DNA of 64,000 bases from Jeotgalibaca sp. MA1X17-3 (lineage in GTDB: Bacteria; Bacillota; Bacilli; Lactobacillales; Aerococcaceae): positions 1,823,501-1,887,500 of the forward strand of contig NZ_CP090983.1 of NCBI RefSeq assembly GCF_021513155.1, in the 5' to 3' direction. The notes below the pieces were generated by a model. The model made no database searches, had not been told where the DNA came from, and saw only the letters and a list, made by a program, of their open reading frames with translations. The translations under genes were made by a program, and so were the position numbers. Shown here piece by piece: positions 27,626-37,017 of the stretch; positions within the stretch are counted from its first letter, which is position 1; every line of letters starts with the position of its first letter.

Positions 27626-27679
27626 TAAAAAATATCATCCTATCCTAGTGCACGTTAGGTAGCACCGGGACAGGATGAC
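27626..27679 (-). terminator. Terminator of murC
   Basis: TCATCCTGTCC and GTGC arms pair with GGATAGGATGA and GCAC around a short loop, followed by TATTTTTT on the minus strand. It lies 31 bases after the murC stop codon. Confidence 0.85.
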
Positions 27680-27709
27680 GGTTAAGTTTTTTAGCTGTTA
27701 TTATATTGG

Positions 27710-29041
27710 TTAGCTCATTCTTTTAGTACTGTAGCTTAATAAATCTTCATATGCCGTTCCAAATTTTTGAACATCTCCAGCACCCATAAATAAAACGACT
27801 GCATTCTTATGCTTTAAAAGAGGACTCATATTATTTAGCTGCAGAACCTCAGCACCTTTTGCGATTTTACCTGCTAAGTCTTCAATAGAAACTTTTCCAG
27901 TTTGTTCACGCGCTGAAGAGAAAATATCACAAAGATAAACGGAATCCGCTAAGTTTAATGCCTCTCCAAAATCATCCATTAACGCAATAGTACGTGTAAA
28001 TGTATGGGGTTGAAAAACCGCAATAATCTCTTTATCTGGATATTTTTGAGTAGCAGCATCAATCGTTGCCTTAATTTCTGACGGATGATGTGCGTAGTCA
28101 TCAATGACAACCATATCTGCAACTTTTTTCTCCGTGAATCGTCGTTTCACTCCACCGAACGTTTCTAGCTGTGCTTGTACTTGCTCTTTATCAATTCCTT
28201 CTAGCCAACAAAAAGTAATAACCGCAATGGAATTTAAAATATTATGGTTTCCATAAGAAGGAATTGAGAAATGTCCATATTTTTCACCTTTGATGTATAC
28301 GTCAAAGGAACTTCCTGATGTATTTTTTACGACATCTCTTACAAAAACATCATTATCTTCAGAGAACCCGTAAAAAATAATTGGATAATTTGAACTTAGT
28401 TTTCGCAAGCAAGGGTCTTCTCCGCAAGCAATGATCCCTTTTTTCACTTGAGATGAGAATTCATCAAATGCATGAAATACATCCTCAATATTTTTGTAAT
28501 AATCAGGATGATCAAAGTCAATATTCGTTATAATCGCATAGTCTGGTGAGTATGCAAGAAAATGACGACGATATTCGCAGGCTTCCAACACAAAGAATTC
28601 AGCGTCTTCTCTACCAAATCCTGTTCCATCCCCAATTAGATAACTAGTTGGTTCAATCCCACCTAAAACATGTGCCAATAATCCAGTTGTACTGGTCTTT
28701 CCATGAGATCCAGTAATTCCGATACTTGTATAATTTTTAATGAATTCACCAATAAAATTATGATAACGAATGACCGTTAATCCCATTTCTTTTGCCTTTA
28801 CAATTTCTTCGTGGTCATCAGAAAAAGCATTCCCAGCAATTACTGTCATTCCAGGTTTTATATTTTCTTTGTCAAAAGGATAAATTGTAATTCCTTTATC
28901 ATCCAATCCTTTTTGAGTGAAAAAATATGTTTCTACATCTGAACCTGAAACTTTAAAGCCTTTTCCGTGCAAAATCATTGCTAATGCACTCATTCCAGAT
29001 CCTTTAATCCCAACAAAATAATATACCTCTTCAAAAGTCAT
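27710..29041 (-). CDS. murC: UDP-N-acetylmuramate-L-alanine ligase
   Basis: MurC adds the first amino acid of the peptidoglycan stem peptide, using ATP. At 443 residues it has the N-terminal UDP-binding loop YYFVGIKGSGMSALA, the ATP P-loop GSHGKTST at 111-118, and the later motifs VIDDYAHHPSEIKATI and VFQPHTFTRT. In Bacilli murC follows ytpR and the sftA translocase, and here the same order holds, but the intervening translocase gene is reduced to a fragment. Confidence 0.97.
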   Translation of the reverse strand: MTFEEVYYFVGIKGSGMSALAMILHGKGFKVSGSDVETYFFTQKGLDDKGITIYPFDKENIKPGMTVIAGNAFSDDHEEIVKAKEMGLTVIRYHNFIGEFIKNYTSIGITGSHGKTSTTGLLAHVLGGIEPTSYLIGDGTGFGREDAEFFVLEACEYRRHFLAYSPDYAIITNIDFDHPDYYKNIEDVFHAFDEFSSQVKKGIIACGEDPCLRKLSSNYPIIFYGFSEDNDVFVRDVVKNTSGSSFDVYIKGEKYGHFSIPSYGNHNILNSIAVITFCWLEGIDKEQVQAQLETFGGVKRRFTEKKVADMVVIDDYAHHPSEIKATIDAATQKYPDKEIIAVFQPHTFTRTIALMDDFGEALNLADSVYLCDIFSSAREQTGKVSIEDLAGKIAKGAEVLQLNNMSPLLKHKNAVVLFMGAGDVQKFGTAYEDLLSYSTKRMS

Positions 29042-29342
29042 TGTTTTCCTCCACCTATTTCCAAAACAGCCACCCGTTTATATGTGTTCTAATCTGTTTA
29101 TCTATTTCATTTTTATCTTTTAATTTTCAATTGAGTACCTGTTATCCTTAAAAAATAGTGATTCTTTTTCGCACAAAATTCATCACAAAGTATATCATGT
29201 TCCCATCAAAAATAAAACAAATACGGGCAGAGAGTCATTCCTTTCATTCTCTTTTAAAAGAGAATCTGTATCCTATTCAACGATTTGGAAAGATTCGTTT
29301 CATATCATACGAGAATCAATAAACGAAACCATTTATGTATAT
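29042..29342. other. Gene-free stretch between the sftA remnant and murC
   Basis: These 301 bases lie where the motor domain of an SftA/FtsK translocase would be coded in related genomes, but I see no homologous reading frame. A palindrome ATTCTCTTTTAAAAGAGAAT at about 29255 and a loose GTTTCGTTT/AAACGAATC repeat may end the upstream transcript. The murC promoter presumably lies here. Confidence 0.5.
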
Positions 29343-29843
29343 TTATCTAGTTTCTACAGGGGTATTCTCCAAAAAAATTAGTTCTTCTGTCGGAACCATA
29401 AGCTCTTGTTTAATTTTTTCGTAATCAACTACCTGCTTTTTCCGTTCAACAAAGTCTGTTTTCCATAATGAAGGGACTTCTGTAACTTTAAATGGTCGAC
29501 GACTTCGATAGTAAGAATATGATTTACTATCACGCTTTTCCATATCTGCACGCCGTTTCCCTTCTGTGAAATGACTACTTTTAGGACGTTCATTTTTTTC
29601 TTGATGTTGTGAAAATCTTTTTTGATTGTGTTGAATAAACGGTACGGCTGAAGTTGCATCTAGGACACTTTCTGCTATAAAAGGTGAGTTCGGTTCTGAT
29701 TGGTTGACCTCGTTAGGAAATGGATCATTTGTTTCCTCAGAATCACTTACCAAATAGTTTGGAAAAGATCTTGGAGGTACAGGCTTCTTGTACTGTTTTT
29801 TTTCATTATTTAAAAAATCACTTTGATATTGTATTGGTTTCAT
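29343..29843 (-). CDS. Remnant or stand-alone N-terminal linker of an SftA/FtsK translocase
   Basis: The 166-residue product is polar and disordered-looking, with many K, S, E and P residues. Near residue 118 is RPFKVTEVPS, which resembles the PF-V-EVPSP-YG motif of the linker of Bacillus SftA just before the FtsK motor. Its position between ytpR and murC is exactly where sftA lies in Bacilli. No FtsK ATPase follows. I therefore infer a translocase gene that has lost its motor, or a shortened gene kept for another role. A chance match cannot be excluded. Confidence 0.55.
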   Translation of the reverse strand: MKPIQYQSDFLNNEKKQYKKPVPPRSFPNYLVSDSEETNDPFPNEVNQSEPNSPFIAESVLDATSAVPFIQHNQKRFSQHQEKNERPKSSHFTEGKRRADMEKRDSKSYSYYRSRRPFKVTEVPSLWKTDFVERKKQVVDYEKIKQELMVPTEELIFLENTPVETR

Positions 29844-29879
29844 TCCGTTAACTCCCTTCTCAAGCAGTTGTGTTTGCTC

Positions 29880-30494
29880 TTATTTATTGGTGAAAGGTTT
29901 TCCAGTTTCGGCTTCAGCATCTAATACTAGAATCCCTTTTTTACCTGTTGGGTTTTCTACTCCTAATTCTTTTGCAGAGCAAATCATCCCGTAACTCTTC
30001 ACCCCTCGTAATTCACCAGGCCAAATAATCATTCCATCAGGCATAACCGTTCCTGGTTTCGCTACAACAACTTTTTGACCTTTTTTAATATTAGAAGCAC
30101 CACAAACGATTTGTAATACTTCTCCATTTCCTACGTCCGTTTGTGTGATATTCAAATGATCTGAATCTTCATGTGGAACGCATTCCAAAACATGACCCAC
30201 CACTAATTTAGGTTCTAAATCCATCGTAATTAAATCAGGAAAACCAGCAATTTTGATTAAATTATTAACTTCTTCCGTTTCTTTATCACTCAAGAAGACT
30301 TGGCCATTTCCAGTCGGAGTAAACGTATCCGATATAGAAAACAAGTTATACGCACCCGTTTCGCCGGTTTCTTGATTGAAAATACGAGTAACAGCCCCTA
30401 CTGATTTGGTTGCTACGAACTCTCGAGGGATTTGATTTTTGGTTAGTAGAAGGGTATCCCCTACTGAATCTTTATTATAAAAACTTAGCCACAT
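29880..30494 (-). CDS. ytpR: tRNA-binding domain protein YtpR
   Basis: YtpR proteins carry a DUF4479 N-terminal part (MWLSFYNKDSVGDTLLL) and a C-terminal EMAP/PheT-type tRNA-binding OB fold (LVVGHVLECVPHEDSDHLNITQTDVG through GMICSAKELGVENP). The function is unknown beyond probable tRNA or RNA binding. The start at 30494 gives 204 residues and follows AAAGGAG; an in-frame ATG at 30518 overlaps the thioredoxin gene and lacks a ribosome site. It lies in the ytpP-ytpR order common to Bacilli. Confidence 0.92.
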   Translation of the reverse strand: MWLSFYNKDSVGDTLLLTKNQIPREFVATKSVGAVTRIFNQETGETGAYNLFSISDTFTPTGNGQVFLSDKETEEVNNLIKIAGFPDLITMDLEPKLVVGHVLECVPHEDSDHLNITQTDVGNGEVLQIVCGASNIKKGQKVVVAKPGTVMPDGMIIWPGELRGVKSYGMICSAKELGVENPTGKKGILVLDAEAETGKPFTNK

Positions 30495-30517
30495 TAGATG
30501 TTTCTCCTTTTGTTCCA

Positions 30518-30856
30518 TTATTTGTTTTCTAATCGAATGTTATCATTTACTTGATTTAAAAAATCTTCGATTTCTTCTTGATGCTTTCGGTTTGGAGAAA
30601 CAAATCTACCGACTTGTTCTCGTTCATGAAAGACTACAAAACTTGGTATTCCATTGACATCTAGCTCATTGGCAAAATCTAGGAATTCATCGCGATCTAC
30701 TTCTACAAAAGTAAAGTCTTCGAAGCGTTGCTCGATGGCAGGAATAAATGGTTTGATATAGGTACAATCTCCACACCAAGTTGTCGTGAATACGAATACT
30801 AATTTTTTTCTAGTTTTTAATTCTGCTATTTCATTTTCATTAGTTACTTTTTTCAT
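30518..30856 (-). CDS. Thioredoxin family protein (YtpP-like)
   Basis: A 112-residue thioredoxin fold with the active site WCGDC (TTWCGDCTYIKPFIP, near 27-41) and the cis-proline in VNGIPSFVVF. WCGDC differs from the WCGPC of the main thioredoxin TrxA, typical of YtpP and of low-molecular-weight-thiol-linked proteins. It is cytosolic, with no signal peptide, and probably shares a transcript with ytpR. Confidence 0.9.
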   Translation of the reverse strand: MKKVTNENEIAELKTRKKLVFVFTTTWCGDCTYIKPFIPAIEQRFEDFTFVEVDRDEFLDFANELDVNGIPSFVVFHEREQVGRFVSPNRKHQEEIEDFLNQVNDNIRLENK

Positions 30857-30896
30857 AGTACATCCTCCTTCAAATATTTTCTCTTTTTTTATACAT

Positions 30897-31973
30897 TTAG
30901 TTGTTATTCATAATGGTTTCGTATGTACTTCGATCAAGCGTTTTTGCTACTTGAATAACCATTTCTTTTGCTGCTTCGTAATCATCGATTTGGAACATCG
31001 TTTGATGAGTATGAATATAACGTGCACAAACACCGATAACAGCACTAGGGACACCGTTATTCATCACATGAGCTGCTCCTGCATCAGTTCCACCTTTTGA
31101 TACAAAGAACTGATAAGGAATATCATGCGTGGAGGCTGTGTCTAACAAGAACTCACGCATTCCTCTTAATGTAATCATTCCTGGATCTTGAATACGTAAA
31201 AGGAATCCTTCTCCTAAATGACCATAGGTACCTTTTTTAGTGGTCAAATCATTCGCAGGTGAACAGTCTACAGCAAAGAACAAATCAGGATCAAACTTAT
31301 GTACAGCTCCTTTTGCTCCACGTAATCCAACTTCTTCTTGCACATTTGTTCCAGCAATCAGAGTATTCGGCAGCTCTTCACCTTTTAAGGCTTCTAGAGC
31401 TTCTATAAGCACCGCATTTCCATATCGATTATCCCATGCTTTAGAAATAATTTTTTTCTTATTAGCAGTCAAAATTGTTTCTACATCCGGTACAATCGTA
31501 TCTCCAGGTACAACTCCAAATTCCATTGCTTCTTTTTTTGAATCAAATCCTGCGTCAAAAAGAATATCTTCGACTTTTACATCATTCTTGGAAGATGAAC
31601 CTCTTAGAAGATGGGGTGGTACAGAAGAAGAAATAACAGGAATATCTTGTGTTCTTGTTTGAAGAGTGAATCGCTGTGCTGAAACCACATAAGGATTCCA
31701 CCCTCCTAAAGGTACTACTTTTAACATTCCGTTATCTGTAATTTGACCTACCATAAAGCCGACTTCATCCATATGAGCCGCAATCATAATTCTTGGAGCA
31801 TCTTCTTGTTTACTTTCACGTATACCAAAAATACCGCCTAATCCATCGGTTTCGATTGAATCTACAAGTGGCTCCATTTTTTCACGCATGTAATTACGAA
31901 CATTACGTTCACTTCCGCTTGTCCCTTGTAATTCTGTTAACTCTTTAATTAATTGAAATGTTTTTTCTTCCAT
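30897..31973 (-). CDS. M42 family glutamyl/deblocking aminopeptidase
   Basis: A 358-residue dinuclear metallo-aminopeptidase of the M42 (PepA/FrvX/YsdC/YtoP) family. Metal and catalytic motifs are MIAAHMDEVGFMV near 64-76, KAWDNRYGNA near 180, the NVQEEVGLRGAKGA glutamate near 212, DLFFAVDCSPAND near 230 and the last histidine in CARYIHTHQTMF near 320. It removes N-terminal residues from peptides in the cytosol and lies upstream of the thioredoxin gene as in Bacilli. Confidence 0.93.
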   Translation of the reverse strand: MEEKTFQLIKELTELQGTSGSERNVRNYMREKMEPLVDSIETDGLGGIFGIRESKQEDAPRIMIAAHMDEVGFMVGQITDNGMLKVVPLGGWNPYVVSAQRFTLQTRTQDIPVISSSVPPHLLRGSSSKNDVKVEDILFDAGFDSKKEAMEFGVVPGDTIVPDVETILTANKKKIISKAWDNRYGNAVLIEALEALKGEELPNTLIAGTNVQEEVGLRGAKGAVHKFDPDLFFAVDCSPANDLTTKKGTYGHLGEGFLLRIQDPGMITLRGMREFLLDTASTHDIPYQFFVSKGGTDAGAAHVMNNGVPSAVIGVCARYIHTHQTMFQIDDYEAAKEMVIQVAKTLDRSTYETIMNNN

Positions 31974-32185
31974 TCATTTATTGAATAACTAAAATTTTTT
32001 TAGCTATTCTTCCCCCTCTGCGCCGGTATTTTAATCTTTCACTACGTTTATTATACCGAAAGCAAAACAAAGGGGCAATATTACTGTTTTTTAAGAAAAG
32101 TATCTTTTCTAACATTGGTACGTGTATCGAATTTTATGATATACTATTTTTAGAAGTAAACGGAACCATCATGGAGGGACTATAT

Positions 32186-32554
32186 ATGTTTGAAAAATTG
32201 TGCATGAAGAAAAAGAATTTGAATCTGTCAGATAAAGAACAAATTTGTGCAGGAATCCTGTTTGCATCTGGAATCGCAATTGGCGCTAGTGTGACTGCAC
32301 TTATTTACGAAAATCAAAAAAGAGTAGACGGCGACGAAATATTGGAAACGGTTAAAAAAATGTTTCTAGTAGATGGACCAATTGAGGGTTCATGGATTGA
32401 ACTTCATCCTGTTCCTTTAACTCGCTTTTCGTCAGAAACGGAAGTCTATTACGGTGGGATTTCTCGTAAAGAAAAAGAAAATGATGACTTGGTTCAGTAT
32501 GAATTTATTGCTGATTCCTATACCGGAACCATTCTTGATATTTATAAACTTTAA
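32186..32554 (+). CDS. Small membrane-anchored PepSY-like protein
   Basis: The 122-residue protein has one N-terminal membrane segment (CAGILFASGIAIGASVTALIY, near 22-42) and an outside domain of about 75 residues ending YEFIADSYTGTILDIYKL, a pattern seen in PepSY-type proteins. The role is unknown; PepSY domains often inhibit peptidases or sense envelope conditions. The start at 32186 follows GGAGG by eight bases; an in-frame ATG at 32171 contains that ribosome site. It is divergent from the M42 peptidase and convergent with trmB. Confidence 0.7.
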   Translation: MFEKLCMKKKNLNLSDKEQICAGILFASGIAIGASVTALIYENQKRVDGDEILETVKKMFLVDGPIEGSWIELHPVPLTRFSSETEVYYGGISRKEKENDDLVQYEFIADSYTGTILDIYKL

Positions 32555-32558
32555 TTTA

Positions 32559-32601
32559 AAAAAGCCAAGTAAAACAGCTACCTGTTTTGCTTGGTTTTTT
32601 A
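32559..32601. terminator. Bidirectional terminator between the PepSY-like gene and trmB
   Basis: AAGCCAAGTAAAACAG pairs with CTGTTTTGCTTGG around CTAC, with an A run on the left and a T run on the right. Confidence 0.9.
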
Positions 32602-32611
32602 TTTTAACTTC

Positions 32612-33268
32612 TTATTTAATTTCTTTCTTCTTTGGAAAATGCGCTTCTACTCGGTAAATTCTTTGACCTTTTGAAGAAAATTTTTCTTCATATTCTGTAC
32701 GGACATTTCCTTCGAAATCTGACTCATGTAAGTTCAACCACACTTGGTCCAAAATCATTCCATATTGTGAAAAACTAGCCAGTGAAAATTCGAATAGTCC
32801 TTGATTATCTGTTTTAAAATGAATTTCGCCTTCCGGCTTTAAAATTTGTTCATAATTCTCCAAAAATACACGGTGAGTTAGTCTTCTTTTATCATGACGT
32901 TTTTTCGGCCATGGATCAGAAAAGTTTAAATAAATTCGATCAACTTCACCCTGTTCAAAATAATCGTCCACATTTCCGCCATCTGTATTTAAGAGTTTTA
33001 CATTTGTTAGTCCTGATTCAATAATTTTATCTAGAAGCATAACGGCTACACTCGTTTGTTTTTCAATACCAATGTAATTGATTTCTGGATGTAATTGCGC
33101 CATCCCCACAATAAATTGGCCTTTTCCTGAACCAACTTCAACTTGAAGAGGACCCGCTTTCTTAAAGGTACTTGCCCATTTTCCTTTTAATTGGGTTGGT
33201 TCCGTAACTACAAAATCTGGATATTCAGCCAATCGATCTGCTGCCCATGGTTTATGTCTAACTCTCAT
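32612..33268 (-). CDS. trmB: tRNA (guanine-N7-)-methyltransferase
   Basis: TrmB methylates G46 of tRNAs with SAM. The 218 residues show the SAM site QVEVGSGKGQFIVGMA near 42-57, YIGIEKQTSVAV near 66, and the family signature NFSDPWPKKRHDKRRLTH near 115. The start at 33268 follows GAGGAG by five bases; an ATG at 33292 is in frame but poorly placed. It lies next to the ytmP-like gene as in Bacillus (ytmP-ytmQ). Confidence 0.96.
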   Translation of the reverse strand: MRVRHKPWAADRLAEYPDFVVTEPTQLKGKWASTFKKAGPLQVEVGSGKGQFIVGMAQLHPEINYIGIEKQTSVAVMLLDKIIESGLTNVKLLNTDGGNVDDYFEQGEVDRIYLNFSDPWPKKRHDKRRLTHRVFLENYEQILKPEGEIHFKTDNQGLFEFSLASFSQYGMILDQVWLNLHESDFEGNVRTEYEEKFSSKGQRIYRVEAHFPKKKEIK

Positions 33269-33373
33269 TTTTTCTCCTCTTTCATTTTCCATTTCTATAT
33301 TTAAATAGATTTTTATTTTAGATGTTCTTTTACAAAAAAAGAAATCCTACGCCTATAATCAGTCGGAATAGGA

Positions 33374-34183
33374 TTATTCATTATCTGTATGTAATCTGTT
33401 TTCATACGTTTCTTTCATCAAAAGAATTTGTTGATTCATTTTCTTACTTTTTCCTTCTTGATGATACCGTTTGGTAAGGAGCAAGCCATTAACTAAAGTG
33501 TACCACTCCATACACATCGTTGTTTGTGGAGTGGCTTCAATACCATACTCCTCTAACCACGTACCCCAATCTTTCCGATCGACATATTGAATCAAGAGCA
33601 TCGCAAGATCAGAAAAAGGATCAGAAATCTTAACCATTTCCCAATCAACCAAGTACAGCCGCTCGTTCTTATCTAGCAAAAAGTTTTTCCGATTCAAATC
33701 ACCATGACAAACAGAGTATTGGAACCCTTTAATATAAATAATCGTTTCGGTAAGATATGTCTCAATTTCACTTAGGAATGTATTCGTATTTAATTCTTCG
33801 CTTAAATTTTCTTGATATTGTTCTAGGAATGTTTCTGGATCATATACCTCACCTTTTACTTTACGTAACATATTTAAAAGATGATCTGATTGATGAATCC
33901 TTCTCAGAATGTTACTAATTTCAACCGACTGCATTTCTTTTGCGGTCAAAACTCTTCCGTCTAACCATTCCTGGGCAGTTAAAACATCACCATTTCCAAC
34001 TCGTTTTGTCCAAATGAGACGAGGAGTAATCCCCTCAACTGAAAGCGCAGCTAAGAAGGGAGACGAGTTGCGTTTTAAAAACACTTTCTCTTCTTCCCTG
34101 ATTCCCATATATGCTTGCCCTGTGTCTCCTCCGATTGGATGCAAACGCCATCCGGAATCCATTTTATAGTCCATCTGATTCAT
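33374..34183 (-). CDS. Aminoglycoside phosphotransferase/choline kinase-like protein (YtmP-like)
   Basis: A 269-residue kinase-fold protein with the catalytic loop CHGDLNRKNFLLD near 160 and the metal-binding LVDWEMVKISDPFSDLAML near 178. The substrate is unknown; the family phosphorylates small alcohols, sugars or thiamine precursors. The N-terminal LHPIGGDTGQAYMGIRE corresponds to the nucleotide-binding strand pair. It pairs with trmB as in Bacilli, which says little about its job. Confidence 0.85.
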   Translation of the reverse strand: MNQMDYKMDSGWRLHPIGGDTGQAYMGIREEEKVFLKRNSSPFLAALSVEGITPRLIWTKRVGNGDVLTAQEWLDGRVLTAKEMQSVEISNILRRIHQSDHLLNMLRKVKGEVYDPETFLEQYQENLSEELNTNTFLSEIETYLTETIIYIKGFQYSVCHGDLNRKNFLLDKNERLYLVDWEMVKISDPFSDLAMLLIQYVDRKDWGTWLEEYGIEATPQTTMCMEWYTLVNGLLLTKRYHQEGKSKKMNQQILLMKETYENRLHTDNE

Positions 34184-34244
34184 TCCTTACTCATTCCTTG
34201 GTTGGTGCATATTTTTCTTTTGATTCATACTAGTAGAAACGAAA

Positions 34245-34286
34245 GTGACTTTCCCTTTTTATAACTCATTAGAGGAAAAGTCACTA
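34245..34286 (-). terminator. Hairpin downstream of ecsB
   Basis: AGTGACTTTTCC pairs with GGGAAAGTCACT across a loop of about 18 bases. The following minus-strand run is only TTTCGTTT, so termination would be weak. The rest of 34184-34463 shows no gene. Confidence 0.45.
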
Positions 34287-34463
34287 TACTTTTGTCAAAA
34301 GTAGCTATTTTTATTATCATTTTATCTTTTTAGCCTAGTCTTTTCTAAGAGAAGAGATACTCCCAGATATCGTATTTATATTTTAGGTTTATTTATGCGT
34401 TCCGTCAAGGTAAACATCCTGTTCCTTTTTAACTCTACTAGAAAGGAAACTACTTTAAAATGC

Positions 34464-35689
34464 CTAGTTGTCACGTTTTTTTGTTCTTTTCCCAATATAA
34501 AAGGAATGAAAAAGAATTATAAAAATTAAATTTAAAAGGAATGAAAATATAGCTGTATCTAAACCAGCACCCAAAGAGACGGCAACAGTGAATAAAATAC
34601 TCTCTACAAGAAGAAGATACATAACTACTTTTCTAAATCCTTTAAATCGTTTATCCCTTTGTTGTGGATAAAGATGAACCAATATATGCTCATCTAATTG
34701 AAAGTAAAGAGGAAGGATTTGAAAGCCGGTTAAATACAAAAAAAGGATACTTAAAAATATACTTGCAGCTGGAATTGAAGCAAACATCAAAACCAAAAAA
34801 CCAATAATAGTTAAGCGGAAAAAAAGTCCACTATAACTATTCCCTCTAAAGAAGATCCTGCTATACAAATATTGGTAGGGATTATTTGTTCCAGAAAAAA
34901 TGTGGACAAAACAATCTAAATATTTCCTCCTTTTTGCATGATTCTTAGTATGAGGAGCATCTGTAAAGAGATTGATGATGCGATTTAGTTTGGCAACACG
35001 TCTTCCCTCTAATTGGATTAATTTTTCCCACGAAACTAACGAATGTTTTTCCATCATGCTTTTTTGTAGCCACCTATTTCCTATATAGGCCAGTCCCATA
35101 GCCAATCCCCATGATAACCAAGGATTAACAAAAAAGCTTATTACGAACAATAGAATAGAAGATGCGAACAGACCCATACGTAAATTTCTTCCGAGTTTTT
35201 CACTACCCATTCTGGCTTCTAGTTCTTGAATGTCAAATTCTATCCACTTTAAAGCAAATGCTGTTAAAAAAATCGGTAAGAATTCCATCCAGCCAAATTT
35301 TTCTCCACTAAAAACAATGGGAATACTAATCCCAGTTAATAGGAGTAGGATAAAACCTGGTAGTAAGATACTTTTTATTTTGGTTTGTTTTAAATGCACT
35401 TGCCATTTTTCTTCCATACTGGATAAAAAAACTTGGTCCGCTTCCACAACTAATGATGATAAGGCTCCTATAGAAACTGCTACTGATAACAGAATCGCTA
35501 CAAAAACTTTTCCCCAAAAAATTCAGTAGGTAACGTTTTTAAAAGTTCAGAATATTGAAAAGCTAGAGCACCCAAAAGAAAGAACATGACAATCACAAAA
35601 TGATCATTAAAGATATATTTCATATACCGACTCATTTTTTTAAATTGTACACTTCGTCTTTTCTTTAATAAATCTTCAAAATTCATCAT
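34464..35689 (-). pseudogene. ecsB: ABC transporter permease EcsB, split by a one-base shift
   Basis: EcsB is the membrane part of the EcsAB transporter, which affects protein secretion, competence and intramembrane proteolysis in Bacilli. The N-terminal 63 residues (MMNFEDLLKKRRSVQFKKMS to LKTLPTEF) are in one frame and the remaining six-helix region in another. The break is at CCCCAAAAAA (35512-35521): adding one base restores WGKVFVAILLSVAV through the start of the second part. The restored length is 408 residues, the same as in B. subtilis. Its first codon overlaps the ecsA stop. Confidence 0.92.
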
Positions 35690-36420
35690 AAAGACTCCTC
35701 TTTTGTTAACTGGATATACAATTCATCCAAAGTAGCTCCTGGCATCTTCATTTCTTTTTGGAGATCATCCATCGTTCCTTTTACCTTTACTTCCCCATTA
35801 TGAAGGAGAACAAAATTATCACATTCTTTTTCTGCAGAAGCTAAAACGTGTGTAGACATTAAAATGGACGCACCTTGCTCTCTTTTTTCACGAACAATTT
35901 CTAGAAAGGTATGAATACCCAGTGGATCAAGTCCTAAAAATGGCTCATCAATAATGTAAACCGGTGCATCAACCATAAACGCACAAACAAGCATTACTTT
36001 CTGTTTCATTCCTTTTGAAAAATAGGCAGGAAACCAATCAAGTTTGTCGCCTAAACGAAAAGCTTCTATATAACGCATTGCTTTTTTCATTCCTTCTTCT
36101 GGAGAAAGGTTGTATGCCATCATCGTCACATCTAGATGCTCTTGCAAAGTAAGCTCTTCATATAAAATGGGTGACTCTGGCACAAAAGCGAATGATTGTC
36201 GAAATTGCTCTGGATTTTCTTTCAATTCCTTTTGTTGAATAGTAATCTGTCCTGAAAATGGTAGCATAAAACCAATGATATGTTTGATGGTTGTGCTCTT
36301 TCCCGCACCATTCAAGCCAATCAATCCAGTCAGTTCTCCCGATTCAACTTTAAAAGTAACATTTTTAATTACAGGAACAGAAGTATACCCTCCTGTTACA
36401 TTTATTAGTTCAAGTGTCAT
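35686..36420 (-). CDS. ecsA: ABC transporter ATP-binding protein EcsA
   Basis: EcsA powers EcsB; the exported substrate is unknown. Walker A is GLNGAGKST near 35-43, the signature region is YFSKGMKQKVMLVCAF and Walker B is VYIIDEPFLGLDP. The start at 36420 (MTLELINVTGGY, 244 residues) follows GAGG by nine bases; in-frame ATGs upstream lack a ribosome site. It is divergent from hit, the arrangement seen throughout Bacilli. Confidence 0.95.
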   Translation of the reverse strand: MTLELINVTGGYTSVPVIKNVTFKVESGELTGLIGLNGAGKSTTIKHIIGFMLPFSGQITIQQKELKENPEQFRQSFAFVPESPILYEELTLQEHLDVTMMAYNLSPEEGMKKAMRYIEAFRLGDKLDWFPAYFSKGMKQKVMLVCAFMVDAPVYIIDEPFLGLDPLGIHTFLEIVREKREQGASILMSTHVLASAEKECDNFVLLHNGEVKVKGTMDDLQKEMKMPGATLDELYIQLTKEESL

Positions 36421-36576
36421 GTTTTGCATCCTCTCAAAATTAGTCTCGTTCATTATAACATAGGTCACCCACTTCATAATGGAAATAATTCGGCAGTTTT
36501 CCTTCTTTATGGTAAAGTATTAGCAAAGATATTGAGTGATACAAAAGAATTTATTTTATAGAAAAGAGGTTCCTGA

Positions 36577-37017
36577 ATGACAGATTGTATATTTTGTAAA
36601 ATTATTAATAAGGAAATTCCTAGCTATACGATTTATGAAGATGAGGATATTCTTGCCTTCTTGGATATATCACAAGTATCCAAAGGACATACTCTTGTTA
36701 TACCCAAAAAACATGTAGCTAATCTTTTTGAATATGATGAAGATTTAGCTGCACGCGTGTTTACAAAGATCCCAGAAATTGCTCGAGCTGTACGCTTGTT
36801 TGATCCAGAAATTAAGGGACTAAACCTTTTAAATAACAATGGAGAATTTGCTAGTCAATCTGTTTTTCATTCCCACTTCCATCTGATTCCTCGCTATGCC
36901 ACTGATTCATTAGATGGATTCGGCCTCAAATGGGAGACAAAAGGAGACACCCTTTCTTCAGAAAACTTTACAGAGATAAAAGATACAATCATATCTAAAT
37001 TGGAGGAAAAATCATGA
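36577..37017 (+). CDS. hit: HIT family protein Hit
   Basis: A 146-residue histidine-triad nucleotide hydrolase or transferase. It has the zinc-like N-terminal DCIFCKIINKEIPSY (3-17), LDISQVSKGHTLVIPKKH and the triad HSHFHLIPRY near 107. The family acts on AMP-lysine or dinucleoside polyphosphates; the substrate here is unknown. Its stop overlaps the start of the ytxH-like gene (ATGA), so they are coupled. Confidence 0.95.
   Translation: MTDCIFCKIINKEIPSYTIYEDEDILAFLDISQVSKGHTLVIPKKHVANLFEYDEDLAARVFTKIPEIARAVRLFDPEIKGLNLLNNNGEFASQSVFHSHFHLIPRYATDSLDGFGLKWETKGDTLSSENFTEIKDTIISKLEEKS

Noticed and set aside
32454..32657. 67-codon plus-strand frame across the trmB terminator
   Set aside because: It overlaps the PepSY-like gene in another frame and runs through the bidirectional terminator.
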